Below are positions 14,416 to 21,613 of a stretch of 29,701 nt of DNA, one piece after another. The number at the start of each line of letters is the position of its first letter. The first letter of the stretch is position 1. The stretch spans positions 1 to 29,701 of the forward strand of contig CAKOSN010000025.1 in assembly GCA_934102255.1 (NCBI GenBank), read 5' to 3'. The notes under the pieces were generated by a model. It worked only from the letters and a program-made list of their open reading frames with translations. It was not told the DNA's origin and did no database searches. The position numbers were made by a program, and so were the translations under genes. The stretch is from an uncultured Bacilli bacterium. Lineage in GTDB: Bacteria > Bacillota_I > Bacilli_A > RF39 > UBA660.

Positions 14416-15116
14416 TTTCTTTTTCCTTTCTTTTCTTTTAAGGTATGCTTAATTGGTACAACCCCAAGAGTTGGTAAGCCAATCTTACTTTCTATTTCTT
14501 CAACGCTCTTAATAGTTGTATCAAAATAGAACATAACAAATATTACAGCACAAGCAAGTACTACACCCACAAGTAATGCTAAAACAGTGGTTTTAAGTAA
14601 ACTTATGTTATAAGGATTATTGACAGCCTCAGCATAATCAACAATTGCGACATTTTTAATACTATAATATCTAGCAACATCATTACTAAATACTCTTGCT
14701 ATTTCATTTGCAACATCTCTTGCATTTTCCGCATTTTCACTATTAACTGAAATACGAATTATTTCTGTATCATCCTCAGTTGTTACATTTACTTGTTTTT
14801 TTAATTGTTCAGCTGATGTGTTCAAGTCTAAATTATTAATTACTTGATTTAAAATACTATGGGATTTCATAATTACACGATAGTTAGATATTAAGTTTTT
14901 ATTTAAAGTAATATCACTTTGTGTAATTGATTGATTAGTATTTGAGTTTTCGTTATTAGTAGTTAAGACCATAGTTGTATAAGAATTATACATTGGTATC
15001 TTTAAAAATACTGTATAAGATGCTCCTACTACGACAAAAACTAAACCAGTAATTGCAATTATAAACCATTTGCTCACAAAATAGTCAAACAATTCTTTTA
15101 AATTAATCTCTTCCAT
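14412..15116 (-). CDS. cpsC: Chain-length determinant / kinase activator CpsC (Wzz family)
   Basis: 234 residues. Two membrane spans (about 20-40, IIAITGLVFVVVGASYTVF, and about 172-195, VLALLVGVVLACAVIFVMFYF) bracket an extracellular domain, the Wzz/YveK layout. The N-terminus MEEINLKELFDYF and the Pro-rich, basic end (SKIGLPTLGVVPI, KKGKRK) are typical of CpsC, whose last residues touch CpsD. Start: the ATG at 15116 has AAGAGGGA, and transcription is predicted from 15132. The upstream ATG at 15137 lies in the promoter region and is excluded. First gene of the control operon, whose polysaccharide-building genes are about 6.5 kb upstream in the transcription direction. Confidence 0.92.
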   Translation of the reverse strand: MEEINLKELFDYFVSKWFIIAITGLVFVVVGASYTVFLKIPMYNSYTTMVLTTNNENSNTNQSITQSDITLNKNLISNYRVIMKSHSILNQVINNLDLNTSAEQLKKQVNVTTEDDTEIIRISVNSENAENARDVANEIARVFSNDVARYYSIKNVAIVDYAEAVNNPYNISLLKTTVLALLVGVVLACAVIFVMFYFDTTIKSVEEIESKIGLPTLGVVPIKHTLKEKKGKRK

Positions 15117-15138
15117 ATATTCCCTCTTAACTCCCATT

Positions 15139-15167
15139 ATTATATAATAAGTTACTCTTTATGGCAA
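15139..15167 (-). promoter_or_regulatory. Promoter of cpsC-cpsD-cpsB
   Basis: Minus strand: TTGCCA (-35, one mismatch), 17 bp, TATAAT (perfect). Transcription start near 15132, leaving a leader of about 16 nt with AAGAGGGA. Best sigma-A-type promoter in the window. Confidence 0.8.
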
Positions 15168-15224
15168 GCAAAAAACACAACAAATTGCAAGAATAAATGG
15201 TAAGAATTTCATATTTTTTAATTC

Positions 15225-15350
15225 TTAATTTTTCTTCGATTTCATTGTGTTTTTTATCATTTTTTCTTCTAATTTTTGGGCTTCGGAACTTACTTTTAGC
15301 ATGCACCATAGCATAAATAAAATAAGTCCTACTAAAATTATCAATAACAT
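15225..15350 (-). CDS. Small (41-residue) single-span membrane protein
   Basis: A short gene with its own ribosome site AGGAGATAAT directly before ATG 15350. The product starts MLLIILVGLILFMLW, an uncharged span of about 18 residues with Trp and Cys at its end, followed by a charged tail SSEAQKLEEKMIKN and a Lys-rich end KSKKN. The predicted topology is N-out or N-in with a cytoplasmic amphipathic tail. A promoter (15368-15396) precedes it. Its reading frame differs from an overlapping frame at 15127-15309, which has no ribosome site and crosses the cpsC promoter. I do not know a family; small membrane proteins of this type often regulate a partner, but nothing shows which one. It is located between the VanZ-fusion gene and the capsule control operon. 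Confidence 0.6.
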   Translation of the reverse strand: MLLIILVGLILFMLWCMLKVSSEAQKLEEKMIKNTMKSKKN

Positions 15351-15367
15351 ATTATCTCCTTATAGTT

Positions 15368-15396
15368 ATTATAACTTACCAACATAATTTTTTAAC
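15368..15396 (-). promoter_or_regulatory. Possible promoter of the small membrane protein gene
   Basis: Minus strand: GTTAAA (-35, weak), 17 bp, TATAAT (perfect). It would start near 15361, leaving about 10 nt before ATG 15350. Confidence 0.45.
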
Positions 15397-15399
15397 TAA

Positions 15400-16680
15400 T
15401 TATCGTTCGTCAAAATTCGACATTTTTCGACATTTACTTTGATAGATACTATAAATAACAATTCCTACTAAAGAACCAGCACCATCTATAAAGGTATCTA
15501 ATACTTTAGCAGTTCTTCCTGGAATAAAGATTTGATGTACTTCATCACTTACTGCATATAAATAGCATATAATTAAACTAACTATTAACATTCTTTTATT
15601 AATTTTTGTATAATCACTTAATAGCTGCAATACTAAAATACCCAAGATTAAATATTCTGTAAAATGGGCTGTCTTTCTTACTAAAAAAGTACTATCTTCT
15701 ACCTTTTTCTTTACTTCTTCTCTAGGTATATCTTTATTAGTAACACTAGTAGTTACATTTACAACCATACTAGTAACTACATCACTAGTCTTAGTAGACT
15801 TAGTCCCATTTTGACTAGAAAAATTAAATATTACAAGCATCCATACTATTACTAAGATACTGTGAAATAACTTTTTATTTTGTCGTAATTTTTTAAAAGT
15901 ACCTGTAGTTGTAAAGACTATAAATAGTCCTAAGATAAAAGATATTATACCAGTTACTAACATACACTTTAAAACACTATTTATAAACTCCATTAAAATA
16001 TTACTAATTGAAGTGTTATAAAAGAAGATATTATTTATATCAATAGTATACTTAGTATATAAAACAAGTCCTACTAAAATAACAAAATTAGTAAATAAAG
16101 ATGCTATTATATTTCTATCTTTAAATACATATCTATTAATTAAATAAGTAATAATAGATACAATAATACTTATTAGTAATACTATTTTTGTTAACTTATA
16201 AGCCTTATTAAACATTGGTCTTACCTTTTCAAAAGTATTATTGTATGATATTTCTTCTTCATAAATATTAACTAGTTTTTTAGTTAAGATATTAACAGTA
16301 TCTTTATTATCTACTCTAATATTATTATCTTTTATATAGTTATTTATATTAGTTGTTAGATTATTTTGAAACTCTTCAGTATTAACTGTTATTTTTTGAT
16401 TAGTATAAAGATTATCAATCGTCGTTATTATTTCGTTTTTTAAAGACTTAACTGATATTACATTATTTAGTACTTCTTCATTTAATCCCGATTGTTCTAA
16501 ATAATATGATACTTCTTCTAAAGTATTATCATATAGTTCTTGATAGTAATTATGGTTATTTAATAAATCTAATACATAGTCTTCGTTAAATACTGTAAAT
16601 ATTAGAATAAGACTTAAGGATAATAGAAAGAAACTGATACTTTGAATAAATTTCATTATATAACTTAATACTATTCTCAT
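15400..16680 (-). CDS. Membrane protein with C-terminal VanZ domain fused to an unrecognised N-terminal domain
   Basis: 426 residues. The last 150 residues are a VanZ-like domain: LVIFNFSSQNG (about 278), RKTAHFTEYLILGIL, and YAVSDEVHQIFIPGRTAKVLDTFIDGAGSLVGI. VanZ-like proteins give low-level teicoplanin resistance in VanA clusters; their biochemical action is not known. The first 270 residues form a separate unit: a span at about 10-30, a Tyr/Asn-rich extracellular region (about 33-155) and three more spans (about 165-255). The fused N-terminal half is unusual because stand-alone VanZ domains are about 150 residues. It overlaps the sortase gene by ATGA (16677-16680), so the two proteins are probably made together and both act at the envelope. 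The start ATG at 16680 has AGAAGG. Confidence 0.8.
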   Translation of the reverse strand: MRIVLSYIMKFIQSISFFLLSLSLILIFTVFNEDYVLDLLNNHNYYQELYDNTLEEVSYYLEQSGLNEEVLNNVISVKSLKNEIITTIDNLYTNQKITVNTEEFQNNLTTNINNYIKDNNIRVDNKDTVNILTKKLVNIYEEEISYNNTFEKVRPMFNKAYKLTKIVLLISIIVSIITYLINRYVFKDRNIIASLFTNFVILVGLVLYTKYTIDINNIFFYNTSISNILMEFINSVLKCMLVTGIISFILGLFIVFTTTGTFKKLRQNKKLFHSILVIVWMLVIFNFSSQNGTKSTKTSDVVTSMVVNVTTSVTNKDIPREEVKKKVEDSTFLVRKTAHFTEYLILGILVLQLLSDYTKINKRMLIVSLIICYLYAVSDEVHQIFIPGRTAKVLDTFIDGAGSLVGIVIYSIYQSKCRKMSNFDER

Positions 16681-17327
16681 AAGTCTTTCCCTTCTATCTT
16701 TTTAGCATATACTACATATCTTTGATACCTATATCCCACACCGTTAATTGGATAACATGTATAAAATAAGACTCTTTCGCCATCTTCTTCTAAGAAAGTT
16801 TGAAATCTCTTATTTAAATCACTATCCTTTAATATTTCATAATCATATACTTCATAAGTATATTTCCCATAATAAGTATCAATGTAGATTAAGGAACCTT
16901 TTGTTAGTTTAGTAATAAGTCCAAAATGACGCATGTTATTATGAGCAGCAATTATAATAGGTAATCCTTCTCCTGGAAAGAAAGAACCAATATAACGTCC
17001 TGCTCCGTTTCTAATGATACTTAAGGAATCTCCATTATATAGATTTATGGTTCTATCTATTTCTGGAATGTTAATAGTGCCAAAGGCCTCACCATAAGCT
17101 GGAATTGGACTTAGTCTTTTTGTTTCGGAATCAATTTTAATATTAGATAAGTCACTAGAAATACTAGTAGTAGTTTTAACAGCTACTTTATTAAATAAAT
17201 TGATATAGGTAGCTATTTTATCTTTTAATGTAAAATTAACAATTAAGACTAAAAGTGAGGCAAAGAAAAAAGCGATTGCTAACTCTCTAACAATCACTTT
17301 CCCACTCTTTTTTAGTAAATTAAGCAT
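16677..17327 (-). CDS. Sortase (cysteine transpeptidase)
   Basis: 216 residues. N-terminal cytoplasmic basic segment, one span (about 14-33), then the sortase beta-barrel. The catalytic triad is present: H129 in IIAAHNN, C191 in LFYTCYP (TLxTC-like), R203 in GYRYQRYVVYA (R200 nearby). It should cleave a C-terminal sorting signal on secreted proteins and join them to the wall or to another protein. The order substrate-sortase suggests its substrate is the preceding gene's product. Start: ATG 17327 overlaps the end of that gene by 8 bp with no clear ribosome site, so translation is probably coupled; the longer frame from 17375 lies inside the upstream gene. Class not determined from sequence alone, perhaps class C- or D-like. 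Confidence 0.88.
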   Translation of the reverse strand: MLNLLKKSGKVIVRELAIAFFFASLLVLIVNFTLKDKIATYINLFNKVAVKTTTSISSDLSNIKIDSETKRLSPIPAYGEAFGTINIPEIDRTINLYNGDSLSIIRNGAGRYIGSFFPGEGLPIIIAAHNNMRHFGLITKLTKGSLIYIDTYYGKYTYEVYDYEILKDSDLNKRFQTFLEEDGERVLFYTCYPINGVGYRYQRYVVYAKKIEGKDL

Positions 17328-17856
17328 TTTGTTTTTTTGCTTTAACAGCAATTGTTGCGATTCCGATAATAGCAACTACTGAAGCAATTGTAATTACTAA
17401 ATTTCCATTAGTATACTTAACATCTGTTTTTACATTTACTTTATCATTATAGAATGCTTTAGTAGGTTCATCTACATAACCAACGAATAATTTTCCATTA
17501 TTAATGCTTACTGGAACTTTAGTGTTAGCACCAACATTATTTACTAATGCTTTTAATTCATTTTTAGTGCTAGTACTTAATTTAGATAAATCAGTAACTT
17601 TAGCATCTTTAAGGATTGCAACAGCTTTGTCTACTTGAGCAGCAATGTAATCACAATCAGATTCACTAACTTCGTTTTGTTCTAAATAACTTTTTACCAT
17701 ATTAGCATTTCCATTATTTAATGAATAAGTAACTCCATTAATTGTGTAAGATTTTGTTAGTTTGTCTTTTAATTCATCCTTAGACATAGCATTTACACTT
17801 ACAGTAGTAAGTAAAACAGCTACAAATAAGAATAAGAACTTCTTCATATTTTCCAT
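17320..17856 (-). CDS. Secreted protein with C-terminal sorting-like anchor, likely sortase substrate
   Basis: 178 residues. Signal peptide (about 1-23, FLFLFVAVLLTTVSVNA) with probable cleavage before M24. A mature domain of about 120 residues starts SKDELKDKLTKSYTING and includes Gly/Asn-rich loops, without Cys except one at SESDCD. The C-terminus has YTNG (148-151), a hydrophobic run (153-170) and KAKKQ, the layout of a sorting signal although no LPxTG is present; T149 would be the cleaved residue if YTNG is the motif. That is inference. It starts the operon and is followed by sortase. Start: ATG 17856 with GAGAGGAAG spaced 7 bp; 17910 has no site and lies in the promoter. Confidence 0.75.
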   Translation of the reverse strand: MENMKKFLFLFVAVLLTTVSVNAMSKDELKDKLTKSYTINGVTYSLNNGNANMVKSYLEQNEVSESDCDYIAAQVDKAVAILKDAKVTDLSKLSTSTKNELKALVNNVGANTKVPVSINNGKLFVGYVDEPTKAFYNDKVNVKTDVKYTNGNLVITIASVVAIIGIATIAVKAKKQNA

Positions 17857-17881
17857 ATCTATCTTCCTCTCTTCTTTTCTT

Positions 17882-17910
17882 ATTCTACTATTAAGTTTTT
17901 TATTTTGCAA
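17882..17910 (-). promoter_or_regulatory. Promoter of the sortase operon
   Basis: Minus strand: TTGCAA (-35), 17 bp, TAGAAT (-10, one mismatch), start near 17875. This matches the order and spacing used before cpsC. Confidence 0.65.
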
Positions 17911-18321
17911 GTTTTATCCGCATTTTTTACATATTTTTTACTATTATTAGCCAGAAGTTTATATCCTGTAAATTTATTATATCCAATATGAAAACTTATA
18001 TTCATTTTAACTTTTCAATGTAATCCAAAATTCTAAAGAATACCACTAGCAACAACACTACTTATTGTACCCGATGCAATGTCTTTTAACATCTCAGGTT
18101 CAGTGAAAATGGCAAAGTTTTTGTATCATAGTACAAAAACTTTGCTTTTTTAAATACTTTTTGTACTGTATTAAAAGTTTATCGTATCTCTAGTGTATTT
18201 TTTAAGCACCATTTTTAATAGATAACATTTTAAATTGATTAAAGACCGTATCAAGTCCATTTATAAAAGGCTACTATATTTAACTTTCAAACATAGCACT
18301 ATATTAGCAATTTTAAGTTTT
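17911..18321. other. Intergenic region with eroded reading-frame pieces and a hairpin repeat
   Basis: About 410 bp without an intact gene. It contains the first hairpin repeat (18112-18170). On the minus strand two short frames have protein-like composition but no start or ribosome site: 18033-18125 (ends EPEMLKDIASGTISSVV then about five residues before a stop) and 18202-18270 (ends GLDTVFNQFKMLS before a stop). Both are read as possible remnants of a gene, with low confidence; chance cannot be excluded. The rest shows nothing I can name. Confidence 0.35.
18112..18170 (+). repeat. Hairpin repeat, copy 1, with terminator-like T-run
   Basis: A perfect 14-bp inverted repeat (18112-18125 and 18132-18145) with 6-nt loop TCATAG, followed by TTTTTT on the plus strand, as in an intrinsic terminator. 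The right arm begins a 39-nt block repeated at 18996-19034 with 36 identical positions. A third arm TTTTTGTAC (18158-18166) can compete with the first for TACAAAAA. Confidence 0.7.
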
Positions 18322-18873
18322 TTAACTCAATGCTAATAAACTTCTTTTAGGCACGGTTGTTTTCATTTTACATATATCAACGACTTTATTAATATAATCA
18401 TCTATATATTTTCTTTTATAAACATAAATATAAGATGGATGTTCAATATAAACAATTTTACCTTTATCTATGTTATTTTTTATAAAATACTTTTCAATAA
18501 AGTTAAATGTTAGTTTCCCTAAAACCAAAATTGTTTTAGGATTTAAGATTTCTATTTCTATAAGCAAATTATTTATACAATCTTGCATTTCTTTTGGTGT
18601 TGGATATCTTAACTTATTATTTTCATCTAATGGTAAACACTTAACTAAGTTAGTTTTATAAAATTTTAAATCTGGTAATTCATGTTCAATTAATTCAATA
18701 ATTTTACCACTATTAGTATCATTACCTAGAGGAATGGAATTATTTAGATCATCAACCCTTTTAGCCGATAAGCCCCCCCACATAACATCACATCTATCTT
18801 CTTTATCTAATAAAGGCCTTTGATTTTGACATAAACAACACTTATTGCAGTTTTCTACTTTTTCTAATAACAT
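18322..18873 (-). CDS. Uracil-DNA glycosylase-like protein with Fe-S cysteines
   Basis: 183 residues. The Cys pattern C9, C12, C13, C15 (NCNKCCLCQNQR) with C79 and C99 fits the Fe-S cluster of family 4/5-type uracil-DNA glycosylases (C-x2-C near the start and two later Cys). The TNLVKCLPLDENNKLRYPTPKE block and the HPS of IEHPSYIY (motif B) also fit. The active-site motif GEAPG is replaced by MWGGLSAK, so activity on uracil is not certain. Expected role: excise damaged bases from DNA. Start ATG 18873 has AGGAG 9 bp upstream. It is a lone gene between two hairpin repeats; its ribosome site and first codons overlap a broken upstream frame. Confidence 0.75.
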   Translation of the reverse strand: MLLEKVENCNKCCLCQNQRPLLDKEDRCDVMWGGLSAKRVDDLNNSIPLGNDTNSGKIIELIEHELPDLKFYKTNLVKCLPLDENNKLRYPTPKEMQDCINNLLIEIEILNPKTILVLGKLTFNFIEKYFIKNNIDKGKIVYIEHPSYIYVYKRKYIDDYINKVVDICKMKTTVPKRSLLALS

Positions 18874-18961
18874 ATTGATGTTCTCCTAATTCATTAGTTT
18901 TTATTACTAATTCTTCTATTAATTTGGTATCAGATCAAATAAAATCACCAATTGCAAACAT
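18842..18961 (-). pseudogene. Possible broken small gene with an internal TGA
   Basis: From ATG 18961 the frame reads MFAIGDFI, then TGA, then SDTKLIEELVIKTNELGEH and stops at 18842. The composition after the TGA looks like real protein, and a single TGG-to-TGA change would join the pieces. No good ribosome site (only GGTTGA). It overlaps the start of the glycosylase gene by 32 bp in another frame. It may be chance or a decayed gene; no family recognised. Confidence 0.3.
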
Positions 18962-18971
18962 TATTCAACCA

Positions 18972-19034
18972 AAAAGCAAAATCTTTGTACTATGATACAA
19001 AAACTTTGCTTTTTTAACTAGTTTTTGTACTGTG
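18972..19034 (+). repeat. Hairpin repeat, copy 2, with loop in inverted sense
   Basis: Inverted repeat with 18-nt arms (18972-18989 and 18996-19013, 16 paired), loop CTATGA, followed on the plus strand by TT and then the same 39-nt direct block as copy 1 (18996-19034). The loop CTATGA is the reverse complement of the TCATAG of copy 1. On the minus strand CTTTTTGG follows the stem, so it could terminate PIN-operon transcription. Confidence 0.65.
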
Positions 19035-19117
19035 CATTAAATATAATTAAATACCCGAAGATTTTATATGTTTCAAAATTATTTTTGCACACATTTGACG
19101 ACCTTTAAATAAAGATT

Positions 19118-20089
19118 TTAACAATATTCCATTTTTGATAAATAGTCTTCTAAATTTATTAGAGGTCTTTCGATGATTTCCATGTCTATTATTTCATCTT
19201 TTTCATCATAATAAAATGATATAAATATATTCAATTTATTTATTTCTAAATAATCAGCTCTTTTATAAAACTGAGATAGATACCCATCTTCATATTGACT
19301 ATATGGAGATGTCATTGTATCTAAAACAAAAATATCGCCACTAACATTAATATCAACATTATTAATTCTAACAGCATCAATTGAAACATCAAATTCATCA
19401 TCATCAGAATTATAATTAATATCGTACTCATTAATATTATTTAAAATATCATTTTTATTTAAATACTGTTTTATAACACTTATTTCATGACCTGCATATC
19501 CCATTACTTGCCTTGACAATTGTTCAACCTTATCAATAATTTCATAATTTATTTTTTCAGATAAATTATGCTTAATTCCTTCTTTAAAACCATTATCTTG
19601 AGACACAATAAATAATTTATCAATTTTGTTGTCTGTTAAAAAATATTCATTAATTGCTGATATTATAGTAGCATCAGGAAATTCACATTTTTTATTATCA
19701 ACATTAAAAGGAGGTTCACCTTTAAAATACCAGGAATTAATTTGGTCTAATTTAGCATATTTTCCACATGATATTTCGCTCATTTTGCACTGTTCAAAAA
19801 ATTTCTTAGCCTTTTGGCAGCTGCTATTTATTGTATTTAATTCTAAGTCTTCTTTTAATACTTCTTTAACATAACGACTCTCAATTTTTTTAAAGTCGTT
19901 ATGTACAGCGTCAGTTATATGCTTCAACATTTCTTGTTTTACTATATCTGGAATATAAAGATGATAATTAGAAAAACTCGAAATGTTTCTCAATAAAATA
20001 GCAACAGAGCCATTTTTAAAGTTATAAGAATTTGGTTTTCCAAAAGCATTCGTATCTAATATTACTCCATATTGTTTTATTTTAGTCAT
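19118..20089 (-). CDS. PIN-domain (DUF4935-like) nuclease
   Basis: 323 residues. PIN domains are metal-dependent RNases, common as toxins. Acidic positions: D12 in GVILDTNAF, E53 in IPDIVKQEMLKH, D139 in CEFPDATIISAINEY and D165 in LFIVSQDNGFKEG, which is the full four-acid active site. The insert GEPPFNVDNKKCEFPDA and the helical arms match the DUF4935-type branch. C-terminal residues about 205-323 form a second domain of beta-rich, acidic character (DDDEFDVSIDAVRINNVDINVSG), not recognised. Start ATG 20089 has AAGGAG 6 bp upstream; 12 bp follow the partner gene, so they form a two-gene unit. Expected action: cut RNA in the cytoplasm under a trigger. The companion gene is a good candidate for a sensor or regulator. 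Confidence 0.8.
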   Translation of the reverse strand: MTKIKQYGVILDTNAFGKPNSYNFKNGSVAILLRNISSFSNYHLYIPDIVKQEMLKHITDAVHNDFKKIESRYVKEVLKEDLELNTINSSCQKAKKFFEQCKMSEISCGKYAKLDQINSWYFKGEPPFNVDNKKCEFPDATIISAINEYFLTDNKIDKLFIVSQDNGFKEGIKHNLSEKINYEIIDKVEQLSRQVMGYAGHEISVIKQYLNKNDILNNINEYDINYNSDDDEFDVSIDAVRINNVDINVSGDIFVLDTMTSPYSQYEDGYLSQFYKRADYLEINKLNIFISFYYDEKDEIIDMEIIERPLINLEDYLSKMEYC

Positions 20090-20101
20090 ATGTACTCCTT
20101 A

Positions 20102-21451
20102 TTAAATCCCTAACCTCTTTAAATGCAATGAATATTCATCAAAATTATATTTCTTTGATTCTTCCTCAATATATTTGATAACAGCATCATTCATTTTAGG
20201 TTCTAAATTTTTCTTAAAAATATAATTTTTAAATCTATCGATAAATTTTGCATAATCTAACACCAAAATACATTTATTTGATGTAAATGCAATCTCATTA
20301 ATATTGGCATTTTGGATTCTATATTTATATTCATGTTTACACTTTCTAGTTATCAAATCAGCACAAATATCATAGTTTTCTTTGTTTATTTTACTTACAC
20401 TCAATAAATCTTTAATTTTAAATATTTCATAATTATCTTCAAATAAATTCTTTTTATATTTTTTCAAAAATTCAATTGTATCTACAATAATTATTATATT
20501 TCCATTGTAATCGCTTACAACATTAAAATTATATGAATTGTTTTTTATCAATTTAAAATGATTAAATTTTAAGAAGTCTTTAAATTCTTCTACAATAGAA
20601 TGTAAATAATTATTTTCTTTAATTTGATCAGCAGTTGAGATATCTATTTTTTCATTCACCCTTAACCTTTCAATTAATTCCTCGTCACCATTAATGTAAC
20701 ACCATCTTGCTATATCTTCGGTAATTTGCCATTTATCGTTTTTATACTTTTTCTTAAACTCTTCTACTTCATTTTCAAATGCCGTTATCTGAGAATTAGT
20801 ACCAATAATTTTTCTTTTATCAATTTTTGACTGTGATCTTCGTAGCTCCTGCTCATAATCTTCCCTAATCAACTTAGAAATTCTCTCATATTCATTTTTT
20901 AGCTTAACAGACATAATAAATGAATGATCATCAATGATTCTTTTAAAATTTTTTACCTTACTACTGATACCAATTGATATGCTTTCTGCGTATTCAATAT
21001 TTACTTGTTCTTTTCTTTTTTCTCTTTGCTGTTTCATGTAAATTTTACGATCTTCCTTGGAATTATTTATGATTCCATCAAAAAATTTAATACACTCACT
21101 TCCAACAATTAATTCTTTTTGATTTTTTATGTTTTTTATTTTAAAAAGTGAACCTATATTTTTATGTCCACATAATTCACAATCTATCGTTTTTCCATCG
21201 CTCTTTGCTTCATATTGTGTAGCAATCCACTCAGATTGAGCGATATTAAATATTTTATTCCACTCACTTATTAAATAGCTTTGAATATGTGATGGCAGTT
21301 TTTTGAAATCTTTATTAGTCATTTTTGGTAAACCATTATGATATGACATAGCAGAAACAATATTTTTATAATCTTCGCTAATTTCACTTTGCTTAAATAA
21401 ATTAGCCTCTTTGCAAATAATTGAAAATTCTTTATTTTCTTTTTTCTTCAT
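20102..21451 (-). CDS. Cys-rich coiled-coil protein paired with the PIN nuclease
   Basis: 449 residues. No named family recognised. A zinc-binding segment C91-E-L-C94-G-H96 followed by C120 in IVGSECIKFF (91-124) looks like a small treble-clef or ribbon. Before it is a helical region (about 20-85) with SEWNKIFNIAQSEWIATQ. After it come basic and acidic heptad-like helices (about 130-245, MKQQREKRKEQVNIEY and others). A C-terminal domain with short strands follows (NIIIIVDTIEFLKKY, KCILVLDYAKFIDRF). Start: ATG 21451 with AAGGAG spaced 9 bp; the longer frame to 21610 is unsupported and crosses the promoter. First gene of the unit with the nuclease. It may bind nucleic acid, as zinc ribbon plus coiled coil often does, but this is inference. 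Confidence 0.65.
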   Translation of the reverse strand: MKKKENKEFSIICKEANLFKQSEISEDYKNIVSAMSYHNGLPKMTNKDFKKLPSHIQSYLISEWNKIFNIAQSEWIATQYEAKSDGKTIDCELCGHKNIGSLFKIKNIKNQKELIVGSECIKFFDGIINNSKEDRKIYMKQQREKRKEQVNIEYAESISIGISSKVKNFKRIIDDHSFIMSVKLKNEYERISKLIREDYEQELRRSQSKIDKRKIIGTNSQITAFENEVEEFKKKYKNDKWQITEDIARWCYINGDEELIERLRVNEKIDISTADQIKENNYLHSIVEEFKDFLKFNHFKLIKNNSYNFNVVSDYNGNIIIIVDTIEFLKKYKKNLFEDNYEIFKIKDLLSVSKINKENYDICADLITRKCKHEYKYRIQNANINEIAFTSNKCILVLDYAKFIDRFKNYIFKKNLEPKMNDAVIKYIEEESKKYNFDEYSLHLKRLGI

Positions 21452-21513
21452 TTTTATATCACTCCTTCTTTGAATACTAGAAAAAAACATATCAGTTCTT
21501 AAACTAACAGCTA

Positions 21514-21522
21514 CATCATACC
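21514..21522 (-). promoter_or_regulatory. Extended -10 promoter of the PIN module
   Basis: Minus strand TGG-TATGAT, the same extended -10 as the orphan RNA. A weak TTTAAA lies about 16 bp upstream. Leader about 55 nt to ATG 21451. Confidence 0.55.
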
Positions 21523-21581
21523 ATAAACTTGCTAATTTTAAATATATTTTCGCTAAGTGTGACGAATATTCACGAAAATAT

Positions 21582-21613
21582 GAAAAAAGTGACCATTTGT
21601 ATACAGTCACTTA
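21582..21613 (-). terminator. Terminator closing the polysaccharide operon
   Basis: Minus strand: AAGTGAC and GTCACTT with a 12-nt loop, then TTTTTTC. The stem includes the stop codon (21607-21609) of the FrhB-like gene. Confidence 0.85.

Noticed and set aside
15164..15214. 17-residue hydrophobic frame starting MKFLPFILAICC
   Set aside because: No ribosome site; overlaps the cpsC -35 region; too short to support.
15205..15228. 8-bp inverted repeat after the small membrane protein stop
   Set aside because: No T-run follows on the minus strand, so I do not call a terminator.
15127..15309. 60-residue frame on the minus strand
   Set aside because: No ribosome site, overlaps the better-supported 41-residue gene in another frame, and its 3' end crosses the cpsC promoter.
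21452..21610. N-terminal extension of the Cys-rich coiled-coil protein
   Set aside because: The frame contains the promoter and the preceding gene's terminator; AAGGAG points to ATG 21451.
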